From positions 58,595,100 to 58,659,099 of the forward strand of contig CM054060.1 of NCBI GenBank assembly GCA_028641055.1: a stretch of 64,000 nucleotides of DNA. Direction: 5' to 3'. Below are positions 22,111 to 33,045 of this stretch, in pieces (position 1 is the first letter of the stretch; each line of letters begins with the position of its first letter). The translations under genes were made by a program, and so were the position numbers. Below the pieces are notes generated by a model. That model searched no databases. It saw only the letters and a list, made by a program, of their open reading frames with translations, and was not told where the DNA came from. Origin of the DNA: Alopecurus myosuroides (taxonomy: Eukaryota > Streptophyta > Magnoliopsida > Poales > Poaceae).

Positions 22111-23073
22111 GGGCTTTCTTCCCCATTGGTCCCCAAGTCTTCCAAGCAAGTTTTTCTCCCTCTCCTCCACCATTGTTGACCTTGGAAAGCTTGCCCCTAT
22201 CCCAATCCCTCCTATGATTCTTGCATATCTTTGAGGGAGAAGGTAGAGGAGATCTAGATCTACATTTCCACCAATCCATCTTCCTTCTTAGTGAGGGAAA
22301 CTTAGTAGATCTTGATCTTGGAGTTCTTGGTGTTTCTCCTCCATTGTTCTTCCTCTCTTATTCCCCCATAAGCATTTGTTGCTTTGTTGGAATTTGAGAG
22401 TGAAGGATTTGAGCACTTGTGCTCTTGCCATTTGCATCGGTTGCATCGGTTTGCTCTCTCCACGAGGATTCGTGGAAGTTGAAAGTTTGTGAGTTTGTTA
22501 CTCTTGGGTCTTGGACCCTAGACGACTTGTGGTGTTCTTGGGAGCCTCCAATTGAGTTGTGGATGCGTGCCCCAAGATTGTGGTGACACCGAGAGCCTCC
22601 AATTGAGTTGTGGATGCGTGCCTCGGGTTTGAAGGTTGCCAATAGTGGAAGGTGAACTAGGCCTTTGTGGCGGGGTTCATCGGAGAATAGGGTGAGGCCT
22701 TTGTGGCGTTGAGTAGGCCTTCGTGGTGAGCTCACACCCCTCCAACGAGACGTACTCCCCTTTGTGGGAGGAACTCGGGAATACATCTTCGTCTCCGTGT
22801 GCCTCGGTTATTTCTATACCCGAGCTTTTTTACTTATGCAATTTACATTGTGATAGCCTTCGAGCTTGAAGTTATATATCTTGCTATCACCTTGTTACTT
22901 GTCTTGCTTAGCATAAGTTATTTGTTCATCTAGTTTACCCTAGAATATTTAGGTTGTATGCTTGTTAATTTAAACACCTAGTTTATTTCCGCATTTAGCA
23001 AGCATTAACCGGAAAAGTTTTAATCGCCTATTCACCCCCCCCCCCCTCTAGGCGACGTCGTTGTCCGTTCAAT

Positions 23074-23086
23074 TGGTATCAGAGCC
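23074..23086 (+). other. Primer-binding site of element Y (tRNA-iMet)
   Basis: TGGTATCAGAGCC begins two bases after the 5' LTR and is complementary to the 3' end of plant initiator methionine tRNA, the primer used by many plant LTR retrotransposons. Confidence 0.95.
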
Positions 23087-23125
23087 TCGTCTCTCTTTAT
23101 TAGGCTTTACATCCTAGAGAGTACG

Positions 23126-25435
23126 ATGTCGTTTAGAGAAATAGAACATGATTCCGCTTTTATATTCTATGGTAGAAACTTTGATGTTTGGAAAATTCGC
23201 ATTCTTAAATTTCTTACGGACATGGGTCCAAAGTATGTTAAGAGAATTGTAGATATGGATTTTCCTCCTCCTAAGGATTCTCAAGATTTATCTTTAGAGG
23301 ATAAGGAAAACTCTTATCTCGATACTCTTGTATCTAATGGTCTCTTGTCCTTTTTGAGCGATGTAGTTATTGAATCAATCATGCCTTTTCGGAACGCTCA
23401 TGAGCTATGGACAAAACTTCAAGATATATATGATGTGTCCAATATTATTGAGGATGATTGTTCTCCATCCACTTCCGGCCGTGATGAGTTCACATCTTTC
23501 TCCACTCCACCAACATGTGATTTGTCACAAGGTAATGATATGGTGAGTGGTGATAGAAATTGCATTGTGGATAGTGAATTTTCTATTGACTATACTTCAT
23601 CTCTATCCCATTGCAATGATCTATCTTTGGACTTAATATCTTCTAGCACTCAAAATTCCATACATGCTAGTGTTGATAGTCCTTGCATATCATGTAATAG
23701 TTGTTTAACTAAATCTCATGATAATATGCTTCCTATGTCTTGTTTTCATGAAAATAATGCTTCCATTTCCTCTAGTACTTGTGTGGCTAACAATGTAGAG
23801 GAATCCCACTTTTTTGTGGAACAAGACATGGACCTTAATGGCTCTTCTAGTATATCTTCATCATCGCCATCCATTTCTCATATGTGCCTTATGGCTAGGG
23901 ATTCAAAGGCATCACCACCTTTGGAACCCACTACATCTTGTGATGATGAGGATGAGGATATATTTTATGGACAGTATGAGGACGAAGACTCTTTAATGGA
24001 GAAGGGTGAGTTGGTTCTTCTTGATCTCCCTAAAGGTAGTAAAGCTATCACTCCTTTTAGTGAAATATTGGCTTTTGCTATTTATAGCGCTAAAATCATT
24101 GAAAAGAAAGGTGAGATTGAAAGAAGTGATGCCGATGAAAAGGCATCCCTCACTATGTACCTTGAGGAAGAGTATGAGCTCCGAGTCACTCTTGAGGAGA
24201 AACTTGAATCTATTGAGGAGCTCTATAATGAACAAATAGCCTATCTCACTAAAGCACGTGACCATACCCATGCTAAATATAAAGTGCTTAAAAATGAAAA
24301 GGTTGAATTTGTTGTTGGCAATGCTAATCTAATTGAAGAAAACTCTAGGTTAAATAATGAGCTTGCCAAGTTATCTTCTTCTATTTCAATTGATGCTTGT
24401 GCTACTAACTCCACATCTTGTGAAGCATCTATTTTGAAGGAGAATGTTGAGCTAAGGGCTCAACTTGAGCTAATGACTAGCAAGTATGGGAAATTGGAAG
24501 AAAGTCATGAAAAGCTATCTAGCTCTCATGAGGATCTTCTAGAATCTCATACCAAGCTAAAATTAGCTCTTGAGGCTATCACTACAAAGGTAACATCTTG
24601 TGAGCCTCATGTGGTTACTAGCACAATACCTTCTAATAATGCTATATTGACTTGTGCTCGTATTAGTAATTCATCCTCCCATAATGTTTCTACATCTTGT
24701 GATGAATTGCTTTCATTGCCTTGTTGCTCTAACAATGAAGCATCTACTTCCTCTAGCTCTTGTGTCGATTCTAACCATGTAGAGGAAATTAAAGAGCTCA
24801 AGGCCCAAGTCACTTCTTTGAAGAAAGACTTGGAAAAGTGTCATGAAGGGAGTTCCACACTTGACAAGATGTTGAGAGTGCGAAGACTTCCCAATGACAA
24901 GAGTGGACTTGGATTCAACTCCAATCTCAAGAACAAGTCCATTATTGACAAGAAGAAGGGCCAAGAACAAGTCAAAGATTCGGCCAAGATTATTTGCTTC
25001 AAGTGCAAGATTGAAGGGCACCATGTTAGATCTTGCCCTTTGAAGAAGAAGCCTCTTAGTGAGAAGCAACTAGGGAAGAGGCCTCTTGTTCAATCTCATG
25101 CTCAACCACGAGTTGAACAACGGCCACCTCCTAAGAAGACTCAAGCCAATGCTCCTCTTGTTGAGAAGCCTATTGAGAAGAAAGAAAAGAGTCGATGTTG
25201 CTACCTTTGTCGCAAGAAGGGACACTTCGCTTCTTCATGCACTAATGGTACATTATCCAACCCTATCCTTGTTGATAATGTTTATTCCATTCGGAAGGAT
25301 AATGTGGGCAATGTGTTTGCCAAGTATGTTGGTACTCCAAGTGGTGTCAAGAAAAGAACCATTTGGGTTGCCAAACCTATTGTGACTAACCTCTTAGGAC
25401 CCAACTTGGTTGGGGACCAACAAGCTCAAACTTGA
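23126..25435 (+). CDS. Gag-like protein of element Y (769 aa)
   Basis: The intact ORF opens 40 bp after the primer-binding site at the first ATG. Residues about 1-110 resemble the N-terminal domain of Ty1/copia Gag-like proteins (UBN2-type; FDVWKIRILKFL and HELWTKLQDIYD). Next come Ser/Asn-rich disordered stretches, coiled-coil regions near 330-500 (LEEEYELRVTLEEKLESIEE and MTSKYGKLEESHEKL) and a basic C-terminal part. Two CCHC zinc knuckles sit at about 624-637 (CFKCKIEGHHVRSC) and 691-704 (CYLCRKKGHFASSC). Gag packages the RNA and forms the cytoplasmic particle. No protease, integrase or RT follows, and the frame stops cleanly at 25433-25435. The copia assignment is moderate; Gag function is confident. 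Confidence 0.88.
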   Translation: MSFREIEHDSAFIFYGRNFDVWKIRILKFLTDMGPKYVKRIVDMDFPPPKDSQDLSLEDKENSYLDTLVSNGLLSFLSDVVIESIMPFRNAHELWTKLQDIYDVSNIIEDDCSPSTSGRDEFTSFSTPPTCDLSQGNDMVSGDRNCIVDSEFSIDYTSSLSHCNDLSLDLISSSTQNSIHASVDSPCISCNSCLTKSHDNMLPMSCFHENNASISSSTCVANNVEESHFFVEQDMDLNGSSSISSSSPSISHMCLMARDSKASPPLEPTTSCDDEDEDIFYGQYEDEDSLMEKGELVLLDLPKGSKAITPFSEILAFAIYSAKIIEKKGEIERSDADEKASLTMYLEEEYELRVTLEEKLESIEELYNEQIAYLTKARDHTHAKYKVLKNEKVEFVVGNANLIEENSRLNNELAKLSSSISIDACATNSTSCEASILKENVELRAQLELMTSKYGKLEESHEKLSSSHEDLLESHTKLKLALEAITTKVTSCEPHVVTSTIPSNNAILTCARISNSSSHNVSTSCDELLSLPCCSNNEASTSSSSCVDSNHVEEIKELKAQVTSLKKDLEKCHEGSSTLDKMLRVRRLPNDKSGLGFNSNLKNKSIIDKKKGQEQVKDSAKIICFKCKIEGHHVRSCPLKKKPLSEKQLGKRPLVQSHAQPRVEQRPPPKKTQANAPLVEKPIEKKEKSRCCYLCRKKGHFASSCTNGTLSNPILVDNVYSIRKDNVGNVFAKYVGTPSGVKKRTIWVAKPIVTNLLGPNLVGDQQAQT

Positions 25436-28400
25436 TCAATAGGTGTTGTTGGAGGGCATTGGAGACATGGCTATTTCATGAATAATTAAGGGATCTTCAT
25501 CAATTATATTTCCTCATGCCAAGTCACTTGGATTATATATATCTCTTACCCAATGTTCCTCCAAGCGGTAACTTGTATTTAATTCTATATACATTGAAAG
25601 TTGCTTGCTCCCTTGCATATGTTAGTTTTGTTTCTAGCATGTGTTTGTATATGTTGTGCTTACTACTTACCTATCTTGAGTAATCTAGTTATGTTTGTTG
25701 GTTTGCACTCCATGTACTTGTGTTCTTTGTGTTGAGCCTTCATTGCTTTTATTGCTTATCTTAGTTGGCTCTTTGGGAGATTAATGGACTATCCCATTTT
25801 GGGGGAGTAATATGCTTTGCACTTTACTATCCTAAAATGTGTGTACATGAGGAATACCACTTAGTGTTGATATATCAATATTATCTAGTCTCTATGTGAT
25901 ATGTCTTTTTCATGAGAAATTCAATTTCTAAATGTCCATTAACTTTCTCTTGTTGGATTTATTTTTTGCCTCTTGTTGTTTTCAATGGATTATCACATTA
26001 TGGAGGAGTAATAAGCTATGTGCATATTACAAGCCTAGAAAATGTGAACATTTGAGGTATTGCCACCTAGAGTTGATATTGTTAATTATCTTGTTCCTTT
26101 GTGGCATGTTTCTCAAACAAGTTCCATATTTTCTTAAAATATCTTTTGTCTCTCTTCTTTGGTATATTGTTTGTTAGAGAGTTTCTTGTTGCCTTGCTAT
26201 TCGGTTTTTATTTGAAACCTTCAAGAATCTCTATCTAAGCATGTTTTTCTATCTTTTACCACATGCTTATGTTTTGTGAATATGATTGTGAACAAATCTA
26301 CCACCGAGAAATATCTCCATTCATCTCTTGTCTTTGACAAGTTATAATAATTTGTGGTAAAGTTTCTTGATCATATTTACTTTGGCCATTGCTCTAAAAT
26401 TTGCCTTATTTCTTGCCAAGGATTTGTTTGGTTCAAACTCCTTTGTGTCTTCCTTGGTCTACTCAAAATTTGTTTTATGCTTTCTTGAGTTAGGAAAAGC
26501 AATGATCCCATACTTGTGCACTTGTGTTCAAAGTCATATTTCTTTGGGTTGCACTATTCTTGGGGAAGCTATCCTACATCGAGTAGATCACCATTCTTTA
26601 AATTGGTATTGCATCTTATTGGTTTTATTTAAACATGACTAGTGTTTGAATAATATATATGGAGAGTAATGATTCCATTGTGTGCATTTTGTATTCAAAT
26701 GCAAGATCATAAATAATGCACTATTATTGGAAGAACTATCCTATATGCGTTTGAACACTTGTTGCCTTTAAATTTGTTTGTTATCCCAATGACTTGTCTC
26801 TTTGGAAGACAAACACTTTTCGTCTTGGTACTTTGTGTGCTATCATGAAAAGTGTAGAGGGTTTGTTCACTCTTTTATGTTTTTTTGGTATCCTCTCTAT
26901 GTTGGTTTCCTCAATCATGTGTTGATTTGGGTTTTGATATATTTTGGACAATTCTCTTTCTTTTCACTCTTGTGAGTGGCTTCTTGGTTTAATTAGTTCT
27001 TTGTCCAATTTGTATCTTGTTTTGGTTCTTGAAAGTTTTGTGCATGCATATTTACTATATATATCTTTTGGCATGCTTACTTTCGTTGATCCAATATATA
27101 GGATAAACTCCATAAAATCCTAAATGGCTAAGATGTGCATGAAATTCAAATTCATATTAATATGCACATATTTACTTGGAGTTTGTCCTATGTATTGTAG
27201 TTGTTCTAACTACTTCGGACCCAATGAGTTTGGGTACCATTTTGTACTTGAATTTTGTTTTAGGTACAATGGAGATACATTGGTTGCTTGCTCCATTCAT
27301 AAGGAAGGTGTTCTCACCATGGTATTATAGGAGTCAACCTTCGATGATTATCAAACTCGCATCCTCTTCATCACCAATGTCGTCTCGGTAACAAGTATCT
27401 ATCTCATGCATACATTTCTGGATTTCAACCTTGTGTAGGTTGCTTCTTGGCATGATTTCCCTTGTTGCAATTTCATTTGGTTCTTGCAAATGTCTTTTCA
27501 AAAGCATCTTTATTGCAACTATGAGTAAGCCGTGATGATTACATACTAAGGGGATATTTAAATGATTCACCAATCCCAAGTATATTAATCTAGCAACTTC
27601 TACTTGAAGTATCTCATATGAAATATTGATGATTTCTCAAAAACCATTTGAATCTTTTGTGATATGCGTTACCTTTCTCGAAGCATTCCAACTATCACTT
27701 TTCCCTTGTGATATTTGTGATGCTTTGATGAGTTTTGTGTGTTCATCTATATCCCCTTAAGATTAAACTAAGCTTAGTGCTTTGCTTTCAAGCAAAAATC
27801 TTATTGGTATATTAATGAACCTCTCTTGGATATCATGTTCTTCACCTTTGTACCTATTTTGCGTGTGCATGTTTCTTTGTGGATATATATCTTTGTGATT
27901 GTTGTTCACTTAGAAACTTATACACACGATAATAGTTACATCTTTTATTGATATTCTATCTCTTTAGTGACCACTTTTTATTGCTTTATATTCCTTGGTG
28001 GTTCCTAAAGGAACAAGCTTTGTTTTTGTTTTGGTATTCCTTTTGCATCTTAATAAGCTTGTGGACCTATGTGTTTTATCATTTGATGGTTTGTGTGTAT
28101 GGGAAAGACATGATATGCACTATGTGCCTCCTATATTGAAAGACTATGTTGATGATTCTATCATCCTATTAGTCTCCTAAAAATGTTTTTCCTTGTCACA
28201 CCCATCTATTTCGGTTGAGTAAGTCTTTATTTGTCAATTCTTGATCTTCATTGCTCAACTTTTGTTTGTTTGCAAGTTGCTTTGCTTCATTTCCAATCTA
28301 TTCGCTTGCACTTGTTTGTGTTCAAAATTATCTAGAAGGGAGTGATGATTCCATGTTGTGCACACTATATAGTAATTCAAATCTAACATTGTGCATGTAC

Positions 28401-28856
28401 CTTGGGGAGTTCCCTATTGATTTTCTAGAACACTTGGTTGATCTTATCAAAATATTGATTTTTGGTCAATCGGTTTTTCGGATCCTTTGGTTGGTTGCTT
28501 CTTTGTGAAAGTATCCTTCAATTTGATTTTTCTTGTAAATCTTTGGATCCCCAATATAGTTTGATCTCCCTCCATCTATTCATAGATGGAGATATGCACT
28601 TGTTTTCACTCATATCATGAGGAATGCATACACTATGGGGGAGCTCTTACTATATTGGCCTTCTAACCTTTTTGCCCATTTCGGCAATGGATGCCAATGG
28701 GGGAGAAGTTTAGAGGGTTTAAGGGAATTTGGTTTATGCTTTAGTTTCGTTCTTAAGCATTTTCCTTTCCATGCTATTGCATCCTTGCTCTTGTTTAGCA
28801 TGTTTGCTTCATTCATCATATAAACCCTCGTAAAAAGGGATTGTCATCAATTACCA
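25436..28856 (+). other. Non-coding internal region of element Y, no pol
   Basis: This is 3.4 kb of T-rich DNA full of stops in all frames. The ORFs are under 100 codons and hydrophobic because of T-richness, with no RT, integrase or envelope motif. In an autonomous relative pol would be expected here. It is either a replaced or a very old degenerate segment carried along by mobilisation. Confidence 0.75.
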
Positions 28857-28869
28857 AAATGGGGGAGAT
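28857..28869 (+). other. Polypurine tract of element Y
   Basis: AAATGGGGGAGAT directly precedes the 3' LTR, the position and composition expected of the plus-strand primer for reverse transcription. Confidence 0.85.
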
Positions 28870-31466
28870 TGAAAGTGCATGGTTCCCCCATATGTGGTTT
28901 TGGTAATTAATGACAATCCTTATGGACTAATGTTTGCATTGAGTTATCTTTGTAGATCTTGTTCATAGGAAATAATGGAGTTCATGTGTTGAACTCTATT
29001 AGCTTCCTTGATGGCCATTGTTACATTCAAGGATTTATATGAAGAATGGTCATGGTTTGTGTTGAGCTTATTGCTAGTGTGTCTTGAAGAAAAGGATTAG
29101 GTGATCTTTCATTATCTTCTTCAAGACATCATCTTTAGAAGTGAGAAGCAAAGATACAAGGTTGATCAAGCAAAGCGATCAACACACAAAGCTACAAGTT
29201 GTACCAAGTGGGATTGTGTATCTCATGGTATGGTAAGCAATTGTCAAATATAGCTTTGTGAACTAACCCATGATATGTGTGTGTCGCATCTCTATGTGTG
29301 GTTAGGTATCTTTCCATGGGCATGAACCAAAAGGAATATTTCATTTAGCCCATGGTCTATGTCGTCGTCAAGCGGTGTTTGTCATCTAGCTTGACGTGGA
29401 AGCTCAAGTGAAGCATCTAGAAGATATCCTATGCTTGATGCTTGCCACCCTTTTGGAGATTGTGGCCTTGTGAAGATTTGCCGAAGGGTCTCTCCCATAA
29501 TGGTGTATGGGGGAGCTAGTCTCTCCCATAATGGTGTATGGGGGAGCAACTTGCAAGTCTTCATGAAGCGGAGTTTGTGCTAGCAAGCGCAATCAAGAAA
29601 GAAGATCCAACTTGAGAGAGTCAAGATCGTCATCATCTAGCTCAAGTGGAATGCTCAAGGCAAAGGTATAATCTTGATAGGTTTTCTATTTTACCGGTCT
29701 CGTGTCTTTGGGAGACCGGGTTATAGGATAGATAGTCGTACTATCAAGAGGGGCTCTCAAGTGAGTAACTCGATCGAATCGTTATGGAGAGCTCAAACCT
29801 TTGCATACCTTGCATATCATCTTTCTTGGTTCTTATTTGGCTTTTGTCTCCTTTGGGTTTTAGTGCTTGTCGTGATCTTCATGACAAACCTTGGTTTCTC
29901 GAAAACGGATTTCGTAAGAAAACTTTGTTGCGTTTTCGGTGGTGAAAATATTCCGTTCGTCTTTGAGAATGTTCCCACACCTTCCATGTGTGGTAACTTC
30001 TCCATACTTTGAGGTATCAATATTTTCACCTTTTATTTGGATACTCCTTGTTGTTATCTTTCCAATGCATTTGGACTCACCTAATTCGGAATTCATTCGC
30101 AAAAGTTATGTGAGTTTTCGTGTTGGAAGTTTTACCGGTTGTTCCTTTTAGAGAGGTTAAACCTTTCTATATTTGGTTTTAGTTTCCATTGTTGGGCAGT
30201 GATGTTTCTCTGCATGATCTTGTAGAGTTTTTCATTACGAACTCAACGAGCCAAAGATCATCAAAAACGGAGTCCGGACGCAAAAGTTATGAAGTTTCTA
30301 GTTGAGCCATTTTTCGGTACTGACATGAACCGGATTATTGGAAACCGGATTTTTCGGGGCATACCGGATATTCCGGTTTCGACGGATTTCAGACCAGTTT
30401 TCGCACTGGAGTGAACCGGATTATTTGAACCGGATTATTCACTTCGGACCGGATATTCCGGTCCCAAAATTCCTGCACAACGGCTAGTTCTTGTGGGGAC
30501 CTATTTAAGGGGGCTTTCTTCCCCATTGGTCCCCAAGTCTTCCAAGCAAGTTTTTCTCCCTCTCCTCCACCATTGTTGACCTTGGAAAGCTTGCCCCTAT
30601 CCCAATCCCTCCTATGATTCTTGCATATCTTTGAGGGAGAAGGTAGAGGAGATCTAGATCTACATTTCCACCAATCCATCTTCCTTCTTAGTGAGGGAAA
30701 CTTAGTAGATCTTGATCTTGGAGTTCTTGGTGTTTCTCCTCCATTGTTCTTCCTCTCTTATTCCCCCATAAGCATTTGTTGCTTTGTTGGAATTTGAGAG
30801 TGAAGGATTTGAGCACTTGTGCTCTTGCCATTTGCATCGGTTGCATCGGTTTGCTCTCTCCACGAGGATTCGTGGAAGTTGAAAGTTTGTGAGTTTGTTA
30901 CTCTTGGGTCTTGGACCCTAGACGACTTGTGGTGTTCTTGGGAGCCTCCAATTGAGTTGTGGATGCGTGCCCCAAGATTGTGGTGACACCGAGAGCCTCC
31001 AATTGAGTTGTGGATGCGTGCCTCGGGTTTGAAGGTTGCCAATAGTGGAAGGTGAACTAGGCCTTTGTGGCGGGGTTCATCAGAGAATAGGGTGAGGCCT
31101 TTGTGGCGTTGAGTAGGCCTTCGTGGTGAGCTCACACCCCTCCAACGAGACGTACTCCCCTTTGTGGGAGGAACTCGGGAATACATCTTCGTCTCCGTGT
31201 GCCTCGGTTATTTCTATACCCGAGCTTTTTTACTTATGCAATTTACATTGTGATAGCCTTCGAGCTTGAAGTTATATATCTTGCTATCACCTTGTTACTT
31301 GTCTTGCTTAGCATAAGTTATTTGTTCATCTAGTTTACCCTAGAATATTTAGGTTGTATGCTTGTTAATTTAAACACCTAGTTTATTTCCGCATTTAGCA
31401 AGCATTAACCGGAAAAGTTTTAATCGCCTATTCACCCCCCCTCTAGGCGACGTCGTTGTCCGTTCA
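28870..31466 (+). repeat. 3' LTR of element Y (2597 bp)
   Basis: It matches the 5' LTR at an offset of 8400 across its full length. Two substitutions and a C run shortened from 12 to 7 account for every difference I found. It is followed at once by GTAAC and the continuation of the X LTR. Confidence 0.95.
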
Positions 31467-32959
31467 GTAACCGATAACAGACTCGAGCAAAAGCAACCCT
31501 AAGCATGCTAGATGATACTAAGGCACAAGCAATGGCTGTAGGTATGGAGGTGAGGCAATATCATTGGGCTCAGGGTATCATGTGATGGGTTCGGAGAACA
31601 AGCAACGATACATAGGGCTAGCAATAGTAGACAAAAGGATAGTATCGACAACAAGTGTGGAAGAGAACTCGATGATTCATGTGAGTGATAACTTGCCTGC
31701 AAACCCAGTAGCCTGGTACTGAGCTAAAATCCTTTAGAAGGGGTACCGTACGTCTCGTCGGTCTCAACGTCGTCGTCTAAAGCGAGAAGAAGCAAACACA
31801 CAATCGAAAGAGACGAACAATCAATAACAGAATATAATGCACAATCATGGGATGATGCATGCCAAGTTAATAGATGCATCAAAAATAAACTAGTTGATAT
31901 GATACACAAATTAAATGGACCCATATGCAAGGATTGCATATGGCAAGAGTCCATGAATTAAGTGGAAACAAATGATCTACAATTTATTATCATGTGAAAG
32001 TTGATTACCATGATGCATGTATGATGATAACAACAAAAATAACAACAATAGATGCGAGTGGTAAAAGAATAAAACAAGTTTGGAAAATATTGGTTAAGTT
32101 GGGAAAGTTTGGTTACTTAAACATGTCACACAAGCAATTGTTGTTTTCATCAAGTTAAAGGGGTCAAAACAAATAACAAGGTTTATATTTGAAAAGAACA
32201 TCAAATTTTAGTTGGATTACATGTTTCAAATATTGAAATAGGAGTTAGGATGAATTTATTATGAATTAAGCAATATTAAACAAGTTTTAAATTGGAATTA
32301 ATTCAAATAGGAATATTAATTGAGTTTTAATTGTTCAAAATATTAATTAAAGTTCATATTTGGAAAGGTTAGGTTTTTCTGGTTTGAAACCATATTTTAT
32401 ATGTGCAAGAATTATTAAATTTGAGCAAGTTATGAATTTAGCAATTTTAATTGAATTAAACAAGGTTTAAATTATTTAGGCAATTTTAATTATTCAAAAC
32501 AGGAAACAAAAATTATATTTGAAAAGGTTACTTGAAATAGCATGGAAAACATATTTTATTTGCATTATTTGGAGTAATAATGAATTAGTTATTGATTTTA
32601 GAAATTTGCATTTGAATTATTGGAATTTGAAATTTAATTGCATTTGGAATTGTCAAAACAGTAAACAAATGACATAGTTGGATAGACAATTTAATTTAGA
32701 GCAATAAACATATTTAACTTGTATTATTTGGAGTTTTAGATCAAAAGTTATTAACAAGTTAAGATTGAGGGCCAAACTGTAAATTAGGAGGACTAGATTG
32801 TTAAAAGGGAAACGTGCTGGAAGTTATTGTTACCGCAACACTGTCTACCCCTAGCCACTGCCCGTGGGCCAGGGGGGCAGCGTGGCGCCTAGGTGGCGCA
32901 GCTGGAGTTGACGTGGCCCTGCAGGCCACTGACGCGCGGGGCCCACGGGCGCGCGTGGG

Positions 32960-33045
32960 AGGAAAAAATGGGAGGCGAAAATCGCCTCCCGCGGGGCTCG
33001 AACCCGCGTGCCTGCGCTTCCGCGCACGGGGCAGTAGCCAGTGCG
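32960..33045 (-). repeat. tRNA T-arm-like motif and perfect inverted repeat in the X LTR
   Basis: On the minus strand GCGGGTTCGAGCCCCGCG looks exactly like a tRNA T arm (an RNA polymerase III B box). Next to it GGGAGGCGA and TCGCCTCCC form a perfect 9-base inverted repeat with a 3-base centre. The same structure is in the sister LTR at about 38404-38489. I cannot fold a complete tRNA here: no convincing D arm or anticodon arm is seen. Confidence 0.5.

Larger units (their letters stand above)
20470..23071 (+). repeat. 5' LTR of element Y (2602 bp)
   Basis: It begins TGAAAGTGCATGG and ends CCGTTCA just before the primer-binding site. Notable parts are a tandem duplication of about 31-33 bp at about 21088-21147 (each half CTCCCATAATGGTGTATGGG), a CCGGAT array at 21928-22063, a TATA-like CTATTTAAGG at 22101-22110, a tandem repeat of GAGCCTCCAATTGAGTTG at about 22541-22622, and a C run at 23035-23046. 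Confidence 0.95.
20470..31466 (+). mobile_element. Element Y: very young gag-only LTR retrotransposon, 11.0 kb
   Basis: Y starts TGAAAGTGCATGG and ends GTCCGTTCA, flanked by GTAAC. Its layout is 5' LTR 20470-23071, primer-binding site 23074-23086, gag ORF 23126-25435, 3.4 kb of AT-rich DNA without pol, polypurine tract at about 28857-28869, and 3' LTR 28870-31466. The two LTRs differ only at 21489 versus 29889 (T/C), 22682 versus 31082 (G/A), and in a C run (12 versus 7). Gag looks Ty1/copia-like. Without protease, integrase or reverse transcriptase, Y must borrow these from an autonomous relative, yet its age shows recent mobility. Confidence 0.95.

Noticed and set aside
21274..22786. ORFs repeated in both Y LTRs (up to 142 codons)
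   Set aside because: They are duplicates by LTR identity and overlap promoter-like and repeat structures; no protein family is recognised.
25932..28823. Hydrophobic ORFs of 60-99 codons in the non-coding part of Y, suggesting an envelope or membrane protein
   Set aside because: Hydrophobicity follows from T-rich DNA; frames are short and scattered, and there is no signal peptide plus glycosylation pattern.
32960..33045. Complete tRNA gene in the X LTR
   Set aside because: Only a T-arm-like part is present; I could not place a D arm, anticodon arm and matching acceptor stem.
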